Origin: Myxococcus guangdongensis | GTDB lineage: Bacteria; Myxococcota; Myxococcia; Myxococcales; Myxococcaceae | Assembly (NCBI RefSeq): GCF_024198255.1 | Contig: NZ_JAJVKW010000015.1 | Location: forward strand, 1-64,000 | DNA length: 64,000 bases | Direction of reading: 5' to 3' | Shown: positions 34,835-43,554 of the stretch, piece after piece | Layout: each line of letters opens with the position of its first letter | Position numbering within the stretch: the stretch's first letter is position 1 | The notes under the pieces: model-generated | What the model was told of the DNA's origin: nothing | Seen by the model: only the letters and a program-made list of their open reading frames with translations | Databases searched by the model: none | Made by a program: the position numbers and the translations under genes

Positions 34835-35506
34835 GTGTTCGAGCAGCTCACGGATGACGAATTGTTCGCGGAGGTGGTCCGCCGCCGCGCCACGGGCGAG
34901 CCCATTGGGGGCCCGCTCGGAGCGTTGGTTCAGCGGTGGAGCCGGCCTGCCCGGTACGTCATCAGCAAGATTCAGGCGAGCTACGGCCGCGGTTCCCCAG
35001 CGGACGGCGACGAGCTCTATCAGGACGCGGTCGGCAAGTTCCTCGACCGCGGGCTGGACCAGTTCCGTGGCATCTCCCAGCAGATGCCGGGCCGGAGTGC
35101 GTCTCCCAAGACGTTCTTCCTGCGCATCGTCAAGCACGTGGCCATCGACTTCTACCGGAGGCACCGCGAGGAGCTCGCGGCGCCTCCGTCGGACCCTGAT
35201 GACGCCATGGAGGAGCCGCCTTCCGAGCGGGCTCGTGCTGTGGAGATGGGCCGGAGGACGGAGGAGCGCGCGGACGCCCAGGAGCTGTACTGGGCCGCGT
35301 TCGCACGGCTCCAGCAGGAGCACCCCAAGGAGGCCTCGGCATGGGAGCTGTATCACCACGAGGACGTGGAGGATCACGAGGAATGCGCGCGTCGGCTGAA
35401 CATCACCGTGGTCAACTCCTACAAGCGCGTCAGTCGCGCGCAGGCCTACTTGAAGCTCTACCTGCTGGATCTCCAGCGCGAGTCGCCACGAGGGGAGGAA
35501 GCGTGA
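34835..35506 (+). CDS. ECF-type RNA polymerase sigma factor
   Basis: 223 residues from a GTG start. Region 2 contains DELYQDAVGKFLDRGLDQFR ... KTFFLRIVKHVAIDFYRRHR, the 'core-binding plus -10' pattern with aromatic and basic residues at the end. Region 4 is present but loose (EDVEDHEECARRLNITVVNS then YKRVSRAQAYLKLYLLDL), an HTH for the -35. An unusually long linker (about 50 residues, acidic) joins them. It is followed 46 bp downstream by a zinc-finger-like protein, typical of a sigma/anti-sigma pair. Confidence 0.8.
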   Translation: MFEQLTDDELFAEVVRRRATGEPIGGPLGALVQRWSRPARYVISKIQASYGRGSPADGDELYQDAVGKFLDRGLDQFRGISQQMPGRSASPKTFFLRIVKHVAIDFYRRHREELAAPPSDPDDAMEEPPSERARAVEMGRRTEERADAQELYWAAFARLQQEHPKEASAWELYHHEDVEDHEECARRLNITVVNSYKRVSRAQAYLKLYLLDLQRESPRGEEA

Positions 35507-35552
35507 GCCTCCTTCCCGGCCACACCCCGGGGTATTCAGGAGGAATGAAGTC

Positions 35553-36740
35553 ATGAAGACCGAAGCCATGTCTCGCTATGCCGCCCGTCGCTCCCAGCTC
35601 ACCGATGCGAGCGTCCCACCCGGAGTCGTCCTGGAAGCCGCCGGAGATTTGTTGAGGCGGGCGACCCGACTGGGGACCGAAGGTGTGGAGCCGGCCCTGC
35701 GAGGCCTCGGTCGACCGGAAGTGGAGACCTGGCTCCAGGCGCAGAAACCGCAGGCGCTCCAGCCCGTGCTGTTGAGGGCCGCGGAAGAGGCGATGGAGGT
35801 GGCGCTGGACGGTGGGGAGGAGGCCGAGGTGTGGCGCGCCTCGGCGCTGGAGGGACTTGCCGCTCGTGACAGGGCCGCCTCGCAGGCATTTGCCCTCGCC
35901 GCCTGGGAAGGCTTGCAGGGCGAATTGCAGGGGGACGCGGCGCGAAATCGAGACCGCTTCCTCGAGTCGCTCGGGAACCTGGACGCGCTGCTTCGCCCGA
36001 GAGCCCGTTGGTTCATTCCCCTCAACCCCGAGCGTCGCCAGGAGCAATTGCTCCTCGAGCCCTCGGAGCAGGACAAGGCCTGGTGGTTCAGTGCCCGGGC
36101 CGGCTGCGATGACCTGGTGGCGACGTGGTCATCCGGCCCCCAGAGTCCCACCCCCCATATCCAAGGTTGCGTCGAGTGCCGCGCGGACATCGCGGACACC
36201 GCGCCGGTGGATTCGCCTCCCCGTCGTCACCTCACGCGGGATGATTTGTGGCGCTTCGACATGGGCCTGATGACGGCCGACGAGCGCGAGCGCGTGGACG
36301 CGCACACCGCGCGCTGCGGCGAGTGCGCCCAGGCGGTGCTGGCCCTGGGCGAGGGTGACGACGCAATTGAAGAGGCCCTGGAGATGGACGAAGGGGACGC
36401 GGGCGTGGCTCCCGCCGCGCGCTCTTCCCGCGCCCCGGTGTCGCAGCGCCCGTCCTCGGCGCGCCACCCGGAGCAGCGCGAGGTGCTGGAGGAGCGGCGC
36501 GACTTCCGCGTGGTGCTGGTGCGCGAGCGTCAGCGCGTGCGGCTCCTGGTGCAGCCCCTGGCGGGCAGGACGGTGACGGCGGCGGTGTTCCTGAGCCCCG
36601 GCCGGCCCTCGCTCAAGCCCACGAACGGACCCGAGGGGATGTCGTTCGATTTGTCCTCGGCCTCCGCCACCGGCGCTCGCTCCGCGCACCTCTCGGTGCA
36701 GGCGGGCAACGAGACGCTGGAGCGGGACTTCGCCTTCTGA
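35553..36740 (+). CDS. Zinc-finger-like partner of the ECF sigma factor
   Basis: 395 residues. The N-terminal 190 residues are helical and Ala-rich. Two segments look like anti-sigma zinc fingers: IQGCVECRADIADT and, at about 228-258, LWRFDMGLMTADERERVDAH then TARCGECAQAVL (H-x3-C-x2-C). The C-terminal 120 residues are beta-rich (FRVVLVRERQRVRLLVQPLAG). No transmembrane helix, so it is probably a cytoplasmic anti-sigma or sensor. GAGGAATG precedes the start. Confidence 0.65.
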   Translation: MKTEAMSRYAARRSQLTDASVPPGVVLEAAGDLLRRATRLGTEGVEPALRGLGRPEVETWLQAQKPQALQPVLLRAAEEAMEVALDGGEEAEVWRASALEGLAARDRAASQAFALAAWEGLQGELQGDAARNRDRFLESLGNLDALLRPRARWFIPLNPERRQEQLLLEPSEQDKAWWFSARAGCDDLVATWSSGPQSPTPHIQGCVECRADIADTAPVDSPPRRHLTRDDLWRFDMGLMTADERERVDAHTARCGECAQAVLALGEGDDAIEEALEMDEGDAGVAPAARSSRAPVSQRPSSARHPEQREVLEERRDFRVVLVRERQRVRLLVQPLAGRTVTAAVFLSPGRPSLKPTNGPEGMSFDLSSASATGARSAHLSVQAGNETLERDFAF

Positions 36741-36802
36741 AGCAAGCCCCGGTCGTCCCAGGGGGCCCCGTGTGGGCCCTCGGGACTCCACGGCCCCCGC
36801 GA

Positions 36803-37969
36803 CTACTGCGGCGGCGGGCTGGCGGTCGGGGTGTTGAGCGCCTCGCGGCTGCGGACGGGCGGCTGCGGAATGGGGAAGTTGCGCGAGGGGACGACGCGGC
36901 GGAAGCCGTTGTCGAGGAAGCTCAGCACGAGCTGCGCGGTGGGCGGGCGGGTGCTCAGCGCGGCGCCGCACACGTCGACGAGGTCCAGCACGCGGGGACC
37001 CTCGGTGGCCGCGTAGCGGTTGCACGTGCTGTCCACCGGCGCGTCCTTGTCCCGCCGCAGGTGCCGCGTCAGCCGTCCCCACTTCATGGTGAGCGCGTCC
37101 GGGCTGAGCTGGATGCTGACGGGCTCCTCGCCCCAGCTTCCCTCGATTTGGGTGAGCGAGGTGCCCGCCTTCACGCGGAGGTCCACCTGCCGCTGGCCGA
37201 AGGTGCCCGTCACGGCGATGCCGTGCTCGTAGATCTCCTCGGAGAGGATGCTCACCCAGACGCCGTCCTGGCGCCGCGTGTACGGCTTGGCCGCCGCGAT
37301 GCGGCCGTTGTTGAACCAGATGTCGCCCACGCGGCCCACGGGGAGCTGGTCGTTCTTCGAGACGGGCGAGGGCTCGTCCAGGCCGGCGGGGCCGGTGCTG
37401 GCCACCAGCGGACGCGAGGCGAGCAGGTCCGTCACGGCGACCGACTCGTCGACGACTTCGAAGCGCACGCCGTCCAGCCACGCCTGGCCCGTGCCGCTCA
37501 TGATGAGGCCGGCCATGATGGTGGTGGCCTCCTTGGGCACGTCCAGCACCACCTCGTGGCGCTTGCAGCCGCGGGTGCCCACGAGCGCGCGCGACTGCAT
37601 GTTGTCGAAGGCGAGCGGCTGCTTGGGGTCCGGTCCCTCCACGCGCATCCACAGCCCGGCCCAGCCATCCACGTCCTTCACGCGCGTGGCGGCGGAGAAG
37701 CGCAGCCGCTTGCCGCGGAAGTCCTGCGCGCCGAAGGCCTGCATGAAGGTGCCGTAGCCCGCCTCGTCGAGGCTCAGCGAGCGCAGGTACGCGCTGCGAC
37801 CGCCCTCGCACGGGGCGCTGGTGTCCACCCCCGCCTCGTAGCGCTTGGGAGCGCTCTCCGTGACGTACCAGCCCACCGGCAGCTTCGGGGTGCTGCCCGA
37901 CGGCTCGGCCAGGGCCGCGGGCGCGGCCAGGGCGAGCAGCAGGGCGGCGAGATTCTTCCGGAAGTCCAT
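36803..37969 (-). CDS. Exported protein, operon with the second ECF locus
   Basis: 388 residues. A signal peptide (MDFRKNLAALLLALAAPAAL, cut after ALA) is followed by a jelly-roll-like domain (about 70-190: RGKRLRFSAATRVKDVDGWA, GLWMRVEGPD, LDVPKEATTIMAGLIMSGTG), typical of carbohydrate-binding or sensor modules. The C-terminal half carries paired strands with a few Cys. Unknown ligand. It starts 12 bp after the anti-sigma gene, so it is the third gene of a sigma, anti-sigma, exported-effector unit. Confidence 0.7.
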   Translation of the reverse strand: MDFRKNLAALLLALAAPAALAEPSGSTPKLPVGWYVTESAPKRYEAGVDTSAPCEGGRSAYLRSLSLDEAGYGTFMQAFGAQDFRGKRLRFSAATRVKDVDGWAGLWMRVEGPDPKQPLAFDNMQSRALVGTRGCKRHEVVLDVPKEATTIMAGLIMSGTGQAWLDGVRFEVVDESVAVTDLLASRPLVASTGPAGLDEPSPVSKNDQLPVGRVGDIWFNNGRIAAAKPYTRRQDGVWVSILSEEIYEHGIAVTGTFGQRQVDLRVKAGTSLTQIEGSWGEEPVSIQLSPDALTMKWGRLTRHLRRDKDAPVDSTCNRYAATEGPRVLDLVDVCGAALSTRPPTAQLVLSFLDNGFRRVVPSRNFPIPQPPVRSREALNTPTASPPPQ

Positions 37970-37980
37970 GGCGGGCGTCC

Positions 37981-38529
37981 TCACAGCGACACGGGCTGGC
38001 GCGCGCTCAGCGCGCCCTCGGGGAGGCCCGTCCGGGCCTCATAGCGGGGGACCTCGGCGATGCCCGAGGGGGTCATGACCAGCAGGCCCCGCTCCGCCGC
38101 CTTGCGCGTGCAGAACGCCTGCGTGGCCAGGTCCGGACAGGCCACCACGTTCGTCGGCGGCGCGTCCTCGTCCAAGCCGAGCGCCAGCGAGGGCGGCAGC
38201 ACGTCTCCCGGCTCCAGCTCCCGCGACTGCGTGGCCTTGCCCCCGGGCAGCAGCACCAGGGCCAGCGAGGCCGCCAGGGCCGCGATGGCGCCCCCCGCCG
38301 CCGCGCGGCGCGTGTGCCAGAGCACGGGGCGCGTCACGCGCTCCTCGCGCGCGGGCCAGTCCTGGGCGACCTCGTTGAGCTGTTCGGACAGGAGCGCCTC
38401 TTCCTGCAGCAGCAGGGCGCAAGGCTCACACTCCAGCGTGTGGGCCTCCAACGCCGCCGCCTTCTCCGGGGCGAGCGCGCCCAGGATGTACTGCTCCGCG
38501 GCGTCGCGGGTCAGGTGGGGCTTAAGCAT
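37981..38529 (-). CDS. Membrane-anchored anti-sigma-like protein
   Basis: 182 residues. A zinc-finger type start (YILGALAPEKAAALEAHTLE, then CEPCALLL) has the H-x3-C-x2-C anti-sigma pattern at about residues 27-35. One transmembrane helix follows (AIAALAASLALVLLPGG at about 80-97) and then a periplasmic part with two Cys. The ATG lies inside the end of the sigma gene (8-bp overlap), so the two are translationally coupled, as expected for a factor and its inhibitor. Confidence 0.82.
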   Translation of the reverse strand: MLKPHLTRDAAEQYILGALAPEKAAALEAHTLECEPCALLLQEEALLSEQLNEVAQDWPAREERVTRPVLWHTRRAAAGGAIAALAASLALVLLPGGKATQSRELEPGDVLPPSLALGLDEDAPPTNVVACPDLATQAFCTRKAAERGLLVMTPSGIAEVPRYEARTGLPEGALSARQPVSL

Positions 38530-39166
38530 GGGTCTCCTCCTCGAGCGCGGAGCGCAGCTTCTTGCGCACCTCGCACAGGATCTGCCGCACGCGCTGGACG
38601 GAGAGTCCGACTTTCGCGGCGACTTCGGCATGGGGTAGCTCCTGGCCGTCACAGGCCAGGAGGAAGACGCTCCGCGCGCTCGGCGACACCTGGGCGAGCG
38701 CGGCGTGGGCGCGGGACAGTTGTTCCTCGGACAGCAGGCGACGCTCGGCGGACACGGCCGGGTCCACCGGATGCTGACGCTCGGGCAATTCCTCCACCGC
38801 CCCGGAGATGGACTCTCGCCGGGCCCGGCGGGCATCGTCCGCGGCCAGGAAGGCCGCCTGGGTGAGGGCGAGGTTGGGCAGGCGCAGCTCCGTCAGCAGT
38901 CCACGCTGCTGTTGTTGGATGAGCCTCGCCCACGTCTCCTGGGCGAGCTCGTGGGCCCGGTCCACCCGGACGCCCCGGGCCAGGAGCGATACCACGACGC
39001 GGCGGTGGTGGCGCGCAACCAACGCGTCCCAGGCAGACCGGTCCCCGGCGAGCGCCTTGCGCGCCAGGACCTCCTCGTCCGCCCCGCGCGCCGCCTCCAT
39101 CGGCTCCTCGGCTTCCCTCGCTAGTCGAACCGTCGTCATCCGCAGGCCCTGCACGGCTGCACTCAT
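38522..39166 (-). CDS. ECF-type RNA polymerase sigma factor
   Basis: 214 residues from the ATG at 39166 (GGGAAGAC upstream); an upstream in-frame ATG would add 27 or 40 residues of low-complexity sequence. Region 2: DEEVLARKALAGDRSAWDAL then VDRAHELAQETWARLIQQQQ. Region 4: SPSARSVFLLACDGQELPHA then EVAAKVGLSVQRVRQILCEV, a clear HTH. It is paired with the overlapping anti-sigma gene. Confidence 0.82.
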   Translation of the reverse strand: MSAAVQGLRMTTVRLAREAEEPMEAARGADEEVLARKALAGDRSAWDALVARHHRRVVVSLLARGVRVDRAHELAQETWARLIQQQQRGLLTELRLPNLALTQAAFLAADDARRARRESISGAVEELPERQHPVDPAVSAERRLLSEEQLSRAHAALAQVSPSARSVFLLACDGQELPHAEVAAKVGLSVQRVRQILCEVRKKLRSALEEETHA

Positions 39167-39289
39167 GCCGTCTTCCCGTCGCTCAGCTGCGCCTGGGGGC
39201 TCTGGCCGCTCCCCGCCCTCCGGGGAACGTACGTCGGTGGCGGACATATCGCCGGGCGCCAGCAGGATGTGCGGAGGGGTGGCCAAAGG

Positions 39290-39775
39290 TCAGTTCGCGG
39301 CGGGGCTTTCCCCCGAGGGCCAGGGGAGGTTGGAGAGGCGGACGACGCCCTGGCATTTCCCACAGACGCGGTCCTGGCTGTCGTAGACGCGGGCGGTGGC
39401 GAACAGCAGGGTGAGGCCCTGGCTGTCGATTTCGGCCTCCACGCGCAGGTGGTCGCCGGTGACGGGGCGCTGGAAGCTCATGGAGAGCTGCACGGTGGCG
39501 CAGCGGCGGGACGGGTCCACCAGCGCGCCGCTGGTGCCGATGGCGTAGTCGAAGAGGGCGGCGAGGATGCCGCCGTTGACGGCCGCGGCGCTGCCCACGC
39601 CGCCGCGGTGTTCGGGCTTGAGCTCGGGGATGGTGACCACCACCTTGCGACCCTCCGGGAAGGCCACCTGGGCGCCGAAGTGGCGCAGGGTGAGGCTCTG
39701 GTTGAACAGCTCGGCGTAGCGGTCCAGCGCGGCCTGGGAGGGCTTCGCCGGGGGGACGGAGGGGGCGTCGGACAT
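39290..39775 (-). CDS. PaaI-type hotdog thioesterase
   Basis: 161 residues. The hotdog helix reads VNGGILAALFDYAIGTSGAL, with the 'HGG/NGG ... D' active-site pattern (Asn-Gly-Gly and a following Asp). Flanking strands are RKVVVTIPELKPEHRGGVGS and CATVQLSMSFQRPVTGDHLR. The family hydrolyses acyl-CoA thioesters, often phenylacetyl- or medium-chain-CoA. Start ATG at 39775. It diverges from the helicase gene across a 125-bp gap. Confidence 0.85.
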   Translation of the reverse strand: MSDAPSVPPAKPSQAALDRYAELFNQSLTLRHFGAQVAFPEGRKVVVTIPELKPEHRGGVGSAAAVNGGILAALFDYAIGTSGALVDPSRRCATVQLSMSFQRPVTGDHLRVEAEIDSQGLTLLFATARVYDSQDRVCGKCQGVVRLSNLPWPSGESPAAN

Positions 39776-39900
39776 GATGTTTCGCCCTATATATCCGAGC
39801 CTCGGCGCCCGAGGGACCGGCCGGGCGTGCCAGGGGGTGCGGAAGGACGCCCACCGGACGGTGAAAGACGTTAGAAGCAGGGGCTCCCCCCGAGTCGCCC

Positions 39901-42213
39901 GTGAACGCCCACGAATCCGCCCTCCTCGAAGACCTGAATGACCCCCAGCGCGAGGCCGTGCTGCACCACGGCGGCCCGCTCCTCGTCCTGTCGGGCGCGG
40001 GCAGCGGCAAGACGCGCGTCATCACCCGCCGGGTGGCGTACCTGGTGAAGGTCCACGAGGTGTTCCCCTGGCGCATCCTCGCCGTCACCTTCACCAACAA
40101 GGCGGCCCGCGAGATGCGCGAGCGCCTGGTGCAACTGCTGGGGCGTCAGGCGAACGACCTGGTGGTGAGCACGTTCCACTCCTCGGCCGCCATGATCCTG
40201 CGCCGCGAGGCGGAGCACGTGGGGCTCACCCGCTCGTTCGTCATCTACGACGACGGCGACCAGCTCAACGTCGTCAAGCGCGCCATGCGCGAGGCGGGGC
40301 TGGAGCAGTCCATGCAGCCGCGCGAAATCTTGAGCCGCATCGACCAGGAGAAGAACCAGGCCCGGCTGCCGGAGGACATGGTGGTGGAGCCCGGTGACGA
40401 GCGCGGGCTGCTCGTCCAGCGCATCTACCACGCGTACCAGGAGCGCCTGCGCGCGGCCAACGCGGTGGACTTCGGGGACCTGTTGCTGCTGCTGGTGACG
40501 CTCTTCCGCAAGCGGCCGGAGGTGCTGGAGAACTACCGCCGGCGCTTCCACCACGTGCTGGTGGACGAGTTCCAGGACACCAACCCCGTGCAGTACGCGC
40601 TGCTCAAGCAGCTGGCGCCGCCGCCCTCGGCGAACCTCGTCGTCGTGGGCGACGACGACCAGTCCATCTACCGGTGGCGCGGCGCGGACGTGGACAACAT
40701 CCTCAACTTCCCGCGCGAGTACCCCGGCGCCAAGGTGGTGAAGCTCGAGCAGAACTACCGCTCGGACCGAAACATCCTGGACGCGGCCTACGAGGTCATC
40801 CGGAAGAACACGCGCCGGATGGAGAAGAAGCTGTGGTCGGACAGGCCCGCGGGCCAGACGCTCCAGCTGATGCTCAACCGCGACGAGCGGATGGAGGCAC
40901 AGGAGATTTCACGGCAGATCCTGGCGCTCCAGCGGGAGGGCTTCATCAAGTTCTCCAGCATGGCGGTGTTCTACCGCGTCAACGCGCAGAGCCGCGTGCT
41001 GGAGGAGGCGCTGCGGCTGGCGCGCGTGCCGTACACGCTGGTGAGCGGGCGCAGCTTCTATGACCGGGCCGAGGTGCGGGACGCCTCCGCGTACCTGCGG
41101 CTGATGGTGAACCCGCGCTCGGACGCGGACCTGCTGCGCATCATCAACACGCCGGCGCGCGGCATCGGCGACACCACGGTGGAGCGCGTGGTGGACCACG
41201 CCAACACCCGCAACCAGAGCCTCTACGAGGTGCTCGCCGAGCCCGGGCTCATCCCCGCGCTGAACACCACCGCGGTGAAGCGGCTGCGCACGTTCCACGG
41301 GTTGCTGGAGTCCCTGCATCGCTATGCGCAGGGGACGACGGACGCGGCGAGCGCGGTGGACGAGATGCTGCGCGAGACGAAGCTCGTGGAGACGCTGGTC
41401 GCCGAGGGCAGCGACGAGGCGACGACGCGGGCGGAGAACCTCCGCGAGTTCCTGGGCGCGGCGCAGGAGTTCGACCTGAACCGCGCGGCGGCGGCGGTGG
41501 CCGCGGCGTCCGCCCCTCAGGTCGAGGTGCCTCCGGAGGTGGACGCGGCGCCCCTGTCCGCGGACACGCCCCCGCTGCAGGCGTTCCTCGAGCAGATTTC
41601 GCTGGTGGGCGACGCGGACGCGGAGGTGGGCGAGGGTCGGGTGGCGCTGATGACGCTGCACGCGGCGAAGGGCCTGGAGTTCGACGCGGTGTTCCTCACG
41701 GGCCTGGAGGACGGCGTCTTCCCGCACTCGCGCGCGCTCAAGGGCGAGGACCCGGACAACGGCGAGGAGATGGCCGAGGAGCGGCGGCTCTGCTACGTGG
41801 GCTTCACGCGCGCGCGCAAGCGGCTCTTCGTGAGCCTGGCGCAGTGCCGCTCGCTGTTCGGTGAGCTGCGCTACAACCCGCCCAGCCGCTTCCTGCGCGA
41901 CGTGCCTCCCAAGCTGTTCGGCATCAGCGAGCAGGACATCCCGGAGCCGCCCCGGCCCGCCCCCATGGCGGCGCCGCGCAAGCGGACCTGGGACGAGGAC
42001 GACGGTCCGCGCATCGACCGCTCCTACTCACAGGCGTCGGACATGGACGGGGTGAGCGGCGACGTGCGTGGCATGCGCGTGCGGCACGAGCAGTTCGGCG
42101 TGGGCCGCATCGTCGCCGCGGACGGCACGGGGCCCAACGCGAAGGTGACGGTGGAGTTCGGCGGCGCCGTGGGACTCAAGCGCGTCATTGCCCGCTTCCT
42201 GATGCCGGGGTAG
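39901..42213 (+). CDS. pcrA: UvrD/PcrA-type superfamily I DNA helicase
   Basis: 770 residues from a GTG. All SF1A motifs are present: Q motif (LNDPQREAV), Walker A (SGAGSGKTRVITRRVAYL), Ia (ILAVTFTNKAAREM), II (VLVDEFQDTN), III (VGDDDQSIYRWRGAD), IV (EQNYRS), V (LMTLHAAKGLEFDAVF) and VI (ERRLCYVGFTRARKRLFVS). The C-terminal linker and Tudor-like tail (VRHEQFGVGRIVAADG) match PcrA/UvrD. It moves 3'-5' on DNA in repair and in removal of replication blocks. The Y RNA copy 2 starts 14 bp after its stop, on the opposite strand. Confidence 0.95.
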   Translation: MNAHESALLEDLNDPQREAVLHHGGPLLVLSGAGSGKTRVITRRVAYLVKVHEVFPWRILAVTFTNKAAREMRERLVQLLGRQANDLVVSTFHSSAAMILRREAEHVGLTRSFVIYDDGDQLNVVKRAMREAGLEQSMQPREILSRIDQEKNQARLPEDMVVEPGDERGLLVQRIYHAYQERLRAANAVDFGDLLLLLVTLFRKRPEVLENYRRRFHHVLVDEFQDTNPVQYALLKQLAPPPSANLVVVGDDDQSIYRWRGADVDNILNFPREYPGAKVVKLEQNYRSDRNILDAAYEVIRKNTRRMEKKLWSDRPAGQTLQLMLNRDERMEAQEISRQILALQREGFIKFSSMAVFYRVNAQSRVLEEALRLARVPYTLVSGRSFYDRAEVRDASAYLRLMVNPRSDADLLRIINTPARGIGDTTVERVVDHANTRNQSLYEVLAEPGLIPALNTTAVKRLRTFHGLLESLHRYAQGTTDAASAVDEMLRETKLVETLVAEGSDEATTRAENLREFLGAAQEFDLNRAAAAVAAASAPQVEVPPEVDAAPLSADTPPLQAFLEQISLVGDADAEVGEGRVALMTLHAAKGLEFDAVFLTGLEDGVFPHSRALKGEDPDNGEEMAEERRLCYVGFTRARKRLFVSLAQCRSLFGELRYNPPSRFLRDVPPKLFGISEQDIPEPPRPAPMAAPRKRTWDEDDGPRIDRSYSQASDMDGVSGDVRGMRVRHEQFGVGRIVAADGTGPNAKVTVEFGGAVGLKRVIARFLMPG

Positions 42214-42226
42214 TGGGTGAGGCAGT

Positions 42227-42371
42227 CCGCGCCCGAGTGAAGAAGCCTTCGGTTTGACTGTCAGAGTGTGAGTCTGGTGCCTTCGACCACTTGGCTACCC
42301 CTCCTATGCGGTGGGGGCTGGATTCGAACCAGCGAGTCCTGAGCGTGTCGGGCCTCTTCTGCCGGGCGCGG
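42227..42371 (-). ncRNA. Y RNA (YrlA-like) with permuted tRNA-like domain, copy 2
   Basis: About 145 nt on the minus strand. Outer stem CCGCGCCCG/CGGGCGCGG (9 perfect pairs), a 3x3 internal loop (GCA/ACT), then GAAGAGGCC/GGCTTCTTC (9 pairs, one G-U). Inside: CGACACGC linker, T arm GCTGG TTCGAAT CCAGC, acceptor CCCCACC closed by GCATA to GGAGGGG (6 of 7 pairs), D arm GCC AAGTGGTCGAA GGC, anticodon-like arm CAGA CTCACAC TCTG. Architecture, internal loop and the GACACGC linker are shared with copy 1, while most stem bases differ by compensatory changes, which argues for a conserved fold. It lies between the helicase and a propeller lipoprotein with no Ro60 gene next to it. Confidence 0.72.
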
Positions 42372-42421
42372 ATGCGTGAAGGACGCGCGGGGATGAAGGC
42401 GCCTGACGCGCCCGGTGTGAC

Positions 42422-43519
42422 TCAGGGGCTCTCGGGCGGGCGCAGCTTCCAGGACAGCACCCGCCCGTCCTGACCGAGCACGAAGACCTGCTCCCCCTGG
42501 ACCACCGGCGGCGAGCGCAAGGCCGTGTCGGTGCGCAGCGAGAACGCGCGCTCCCACGTCGGACGCTTCAGCGCCACCAGTCGCCCCTGTCGTCCCTGCG
42601 TGGGGACCAGGAGCAGCTCGCCGGCCTCGGCCACGCGCGTGGTGAGCGGGTCCGGCAGCCCCATGCGAGCCAGCTCCTTCCCGTCCGATGGCGAAAGCCC
42701 CACCAGCACCGGCGCGTCCTGCGTCCGAGCGCCCACCCACAACATGCCCATCGCCAGGGAGGGTGGGCCCGTGAGCGAGTCCGCCACGGTCTTCTCCCAG
42801 AGCATCACGCCATCCTTCGCGCGGAGGGCCCGGACCTGGGACGCCTTCGTATCGAGGAACAGGACGTCGCCTTCCACCTCCAGGCCGAGCACGTCCCCCG
42901 TGGCGTGTCGCCAGAGCGGGGCACCGTCCGTCACGGACAGGGCCACGAGGCCTGCGCCCCCGAGCGCGATGACGAGCCTTCCGTCGGCCAAGACTGGCGT
43001 GGGGAGGCCTCGACTGGCCTCGGACGGCGCCTCCGTGGACTTGGGCGCGGGGGTTTTCCAGCGGACCTTTCCGGTGTCGACCGCGAGCGAACGCACCGCG
43101 CCATCCAGGGCCACCACGAAGAGGGACTGCCCGTCGGCGGCCACGACGAGGGGCGTCAGGACGGGGGGCTCGCCGGTGAGGCGCCAACGCTCGGAGCCGT
43201 CCGCGAGGGAGAGGGACACCAGGTCCCCGGCCACCGTCCCGGCGATGACGCTGTCGCCCGCCACGACGGGGCGCGTGGCCACCTCCCGACCCAGGGCCAC
43301 CCGCCATTGCACGGCGCCCGTCCGGTCCAGGCGCACCACGGCGCCGGCCTCGTTGCCGGTGAGGACGCCGTCGGACAGCGACGTCAGGCCCGCGCGGGAG
43401 GATGCATCCGTGGAGTACCGGAAAGCCGTCTGCGCGGGTTCTCGACACCCCGCGGCCGACACCAATGTCAGGGCCAGGGCGAGGAGGGTGTGCCTGCATG
43501 GACACGCGCGGGGCGACAT
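42422..43519 (-). CDS. PQQ-like beta-propeller lipoprotein (BamB-like)
   Basis: 365 residues. A signal with lipobox (LTLVSAAGC, Cys about 25) is followed by repeated propeller blades of about 42 residues, each with 'G-V-ALD--TG---W' variants: RLDRTGAVQWRVAL, SLADGSERWRLTG, AVDTGKVRWKTPA, SVTDGAPLWRHATG, RAKDGVMLWEKTV. This resembles the BamB component of the outer-membrane protein insertion machine, but other PQQ-propeller lipoproteins are common in myxobacteria, so no symbol is given. Confidence 0.75.
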   Translation of the reverse strand: MSPRACPCRHTLLALALTLVSAAGCREPAQTAFRYSTDASSRAGLTSLSDGVLTGNEAGAVVRLDRTGAVQWRVALGREVATRPVVAGDSVIAGTVAGDLVSLSLADGSERWRLTGEPPVLTPLVVAADGQSLFVVALDGAVRSLAVDTGKVRWKTPAPKSTEAPSEASRGLPTPVLADGRLVIALGGAGLVALSVTDGAPLWRHATGDVLGLEVEGDVLFLDTKASQVRALRAKDGVMLWEKTVADSLTGPPSLAMGMLWVGARTQDAPVLVGLSPSDGKELARMGLPDPLTTRVAEAGELLLVPTQGRQGRLVALKRPTWERAFSLRTDTALRSPPVVQGEQVFVLGQDGRVLSWKLRPPESP

Positions 43520-43554
43520 GGTTTGGAGGATGGCGTAAGGAAGGAAATTCGACC

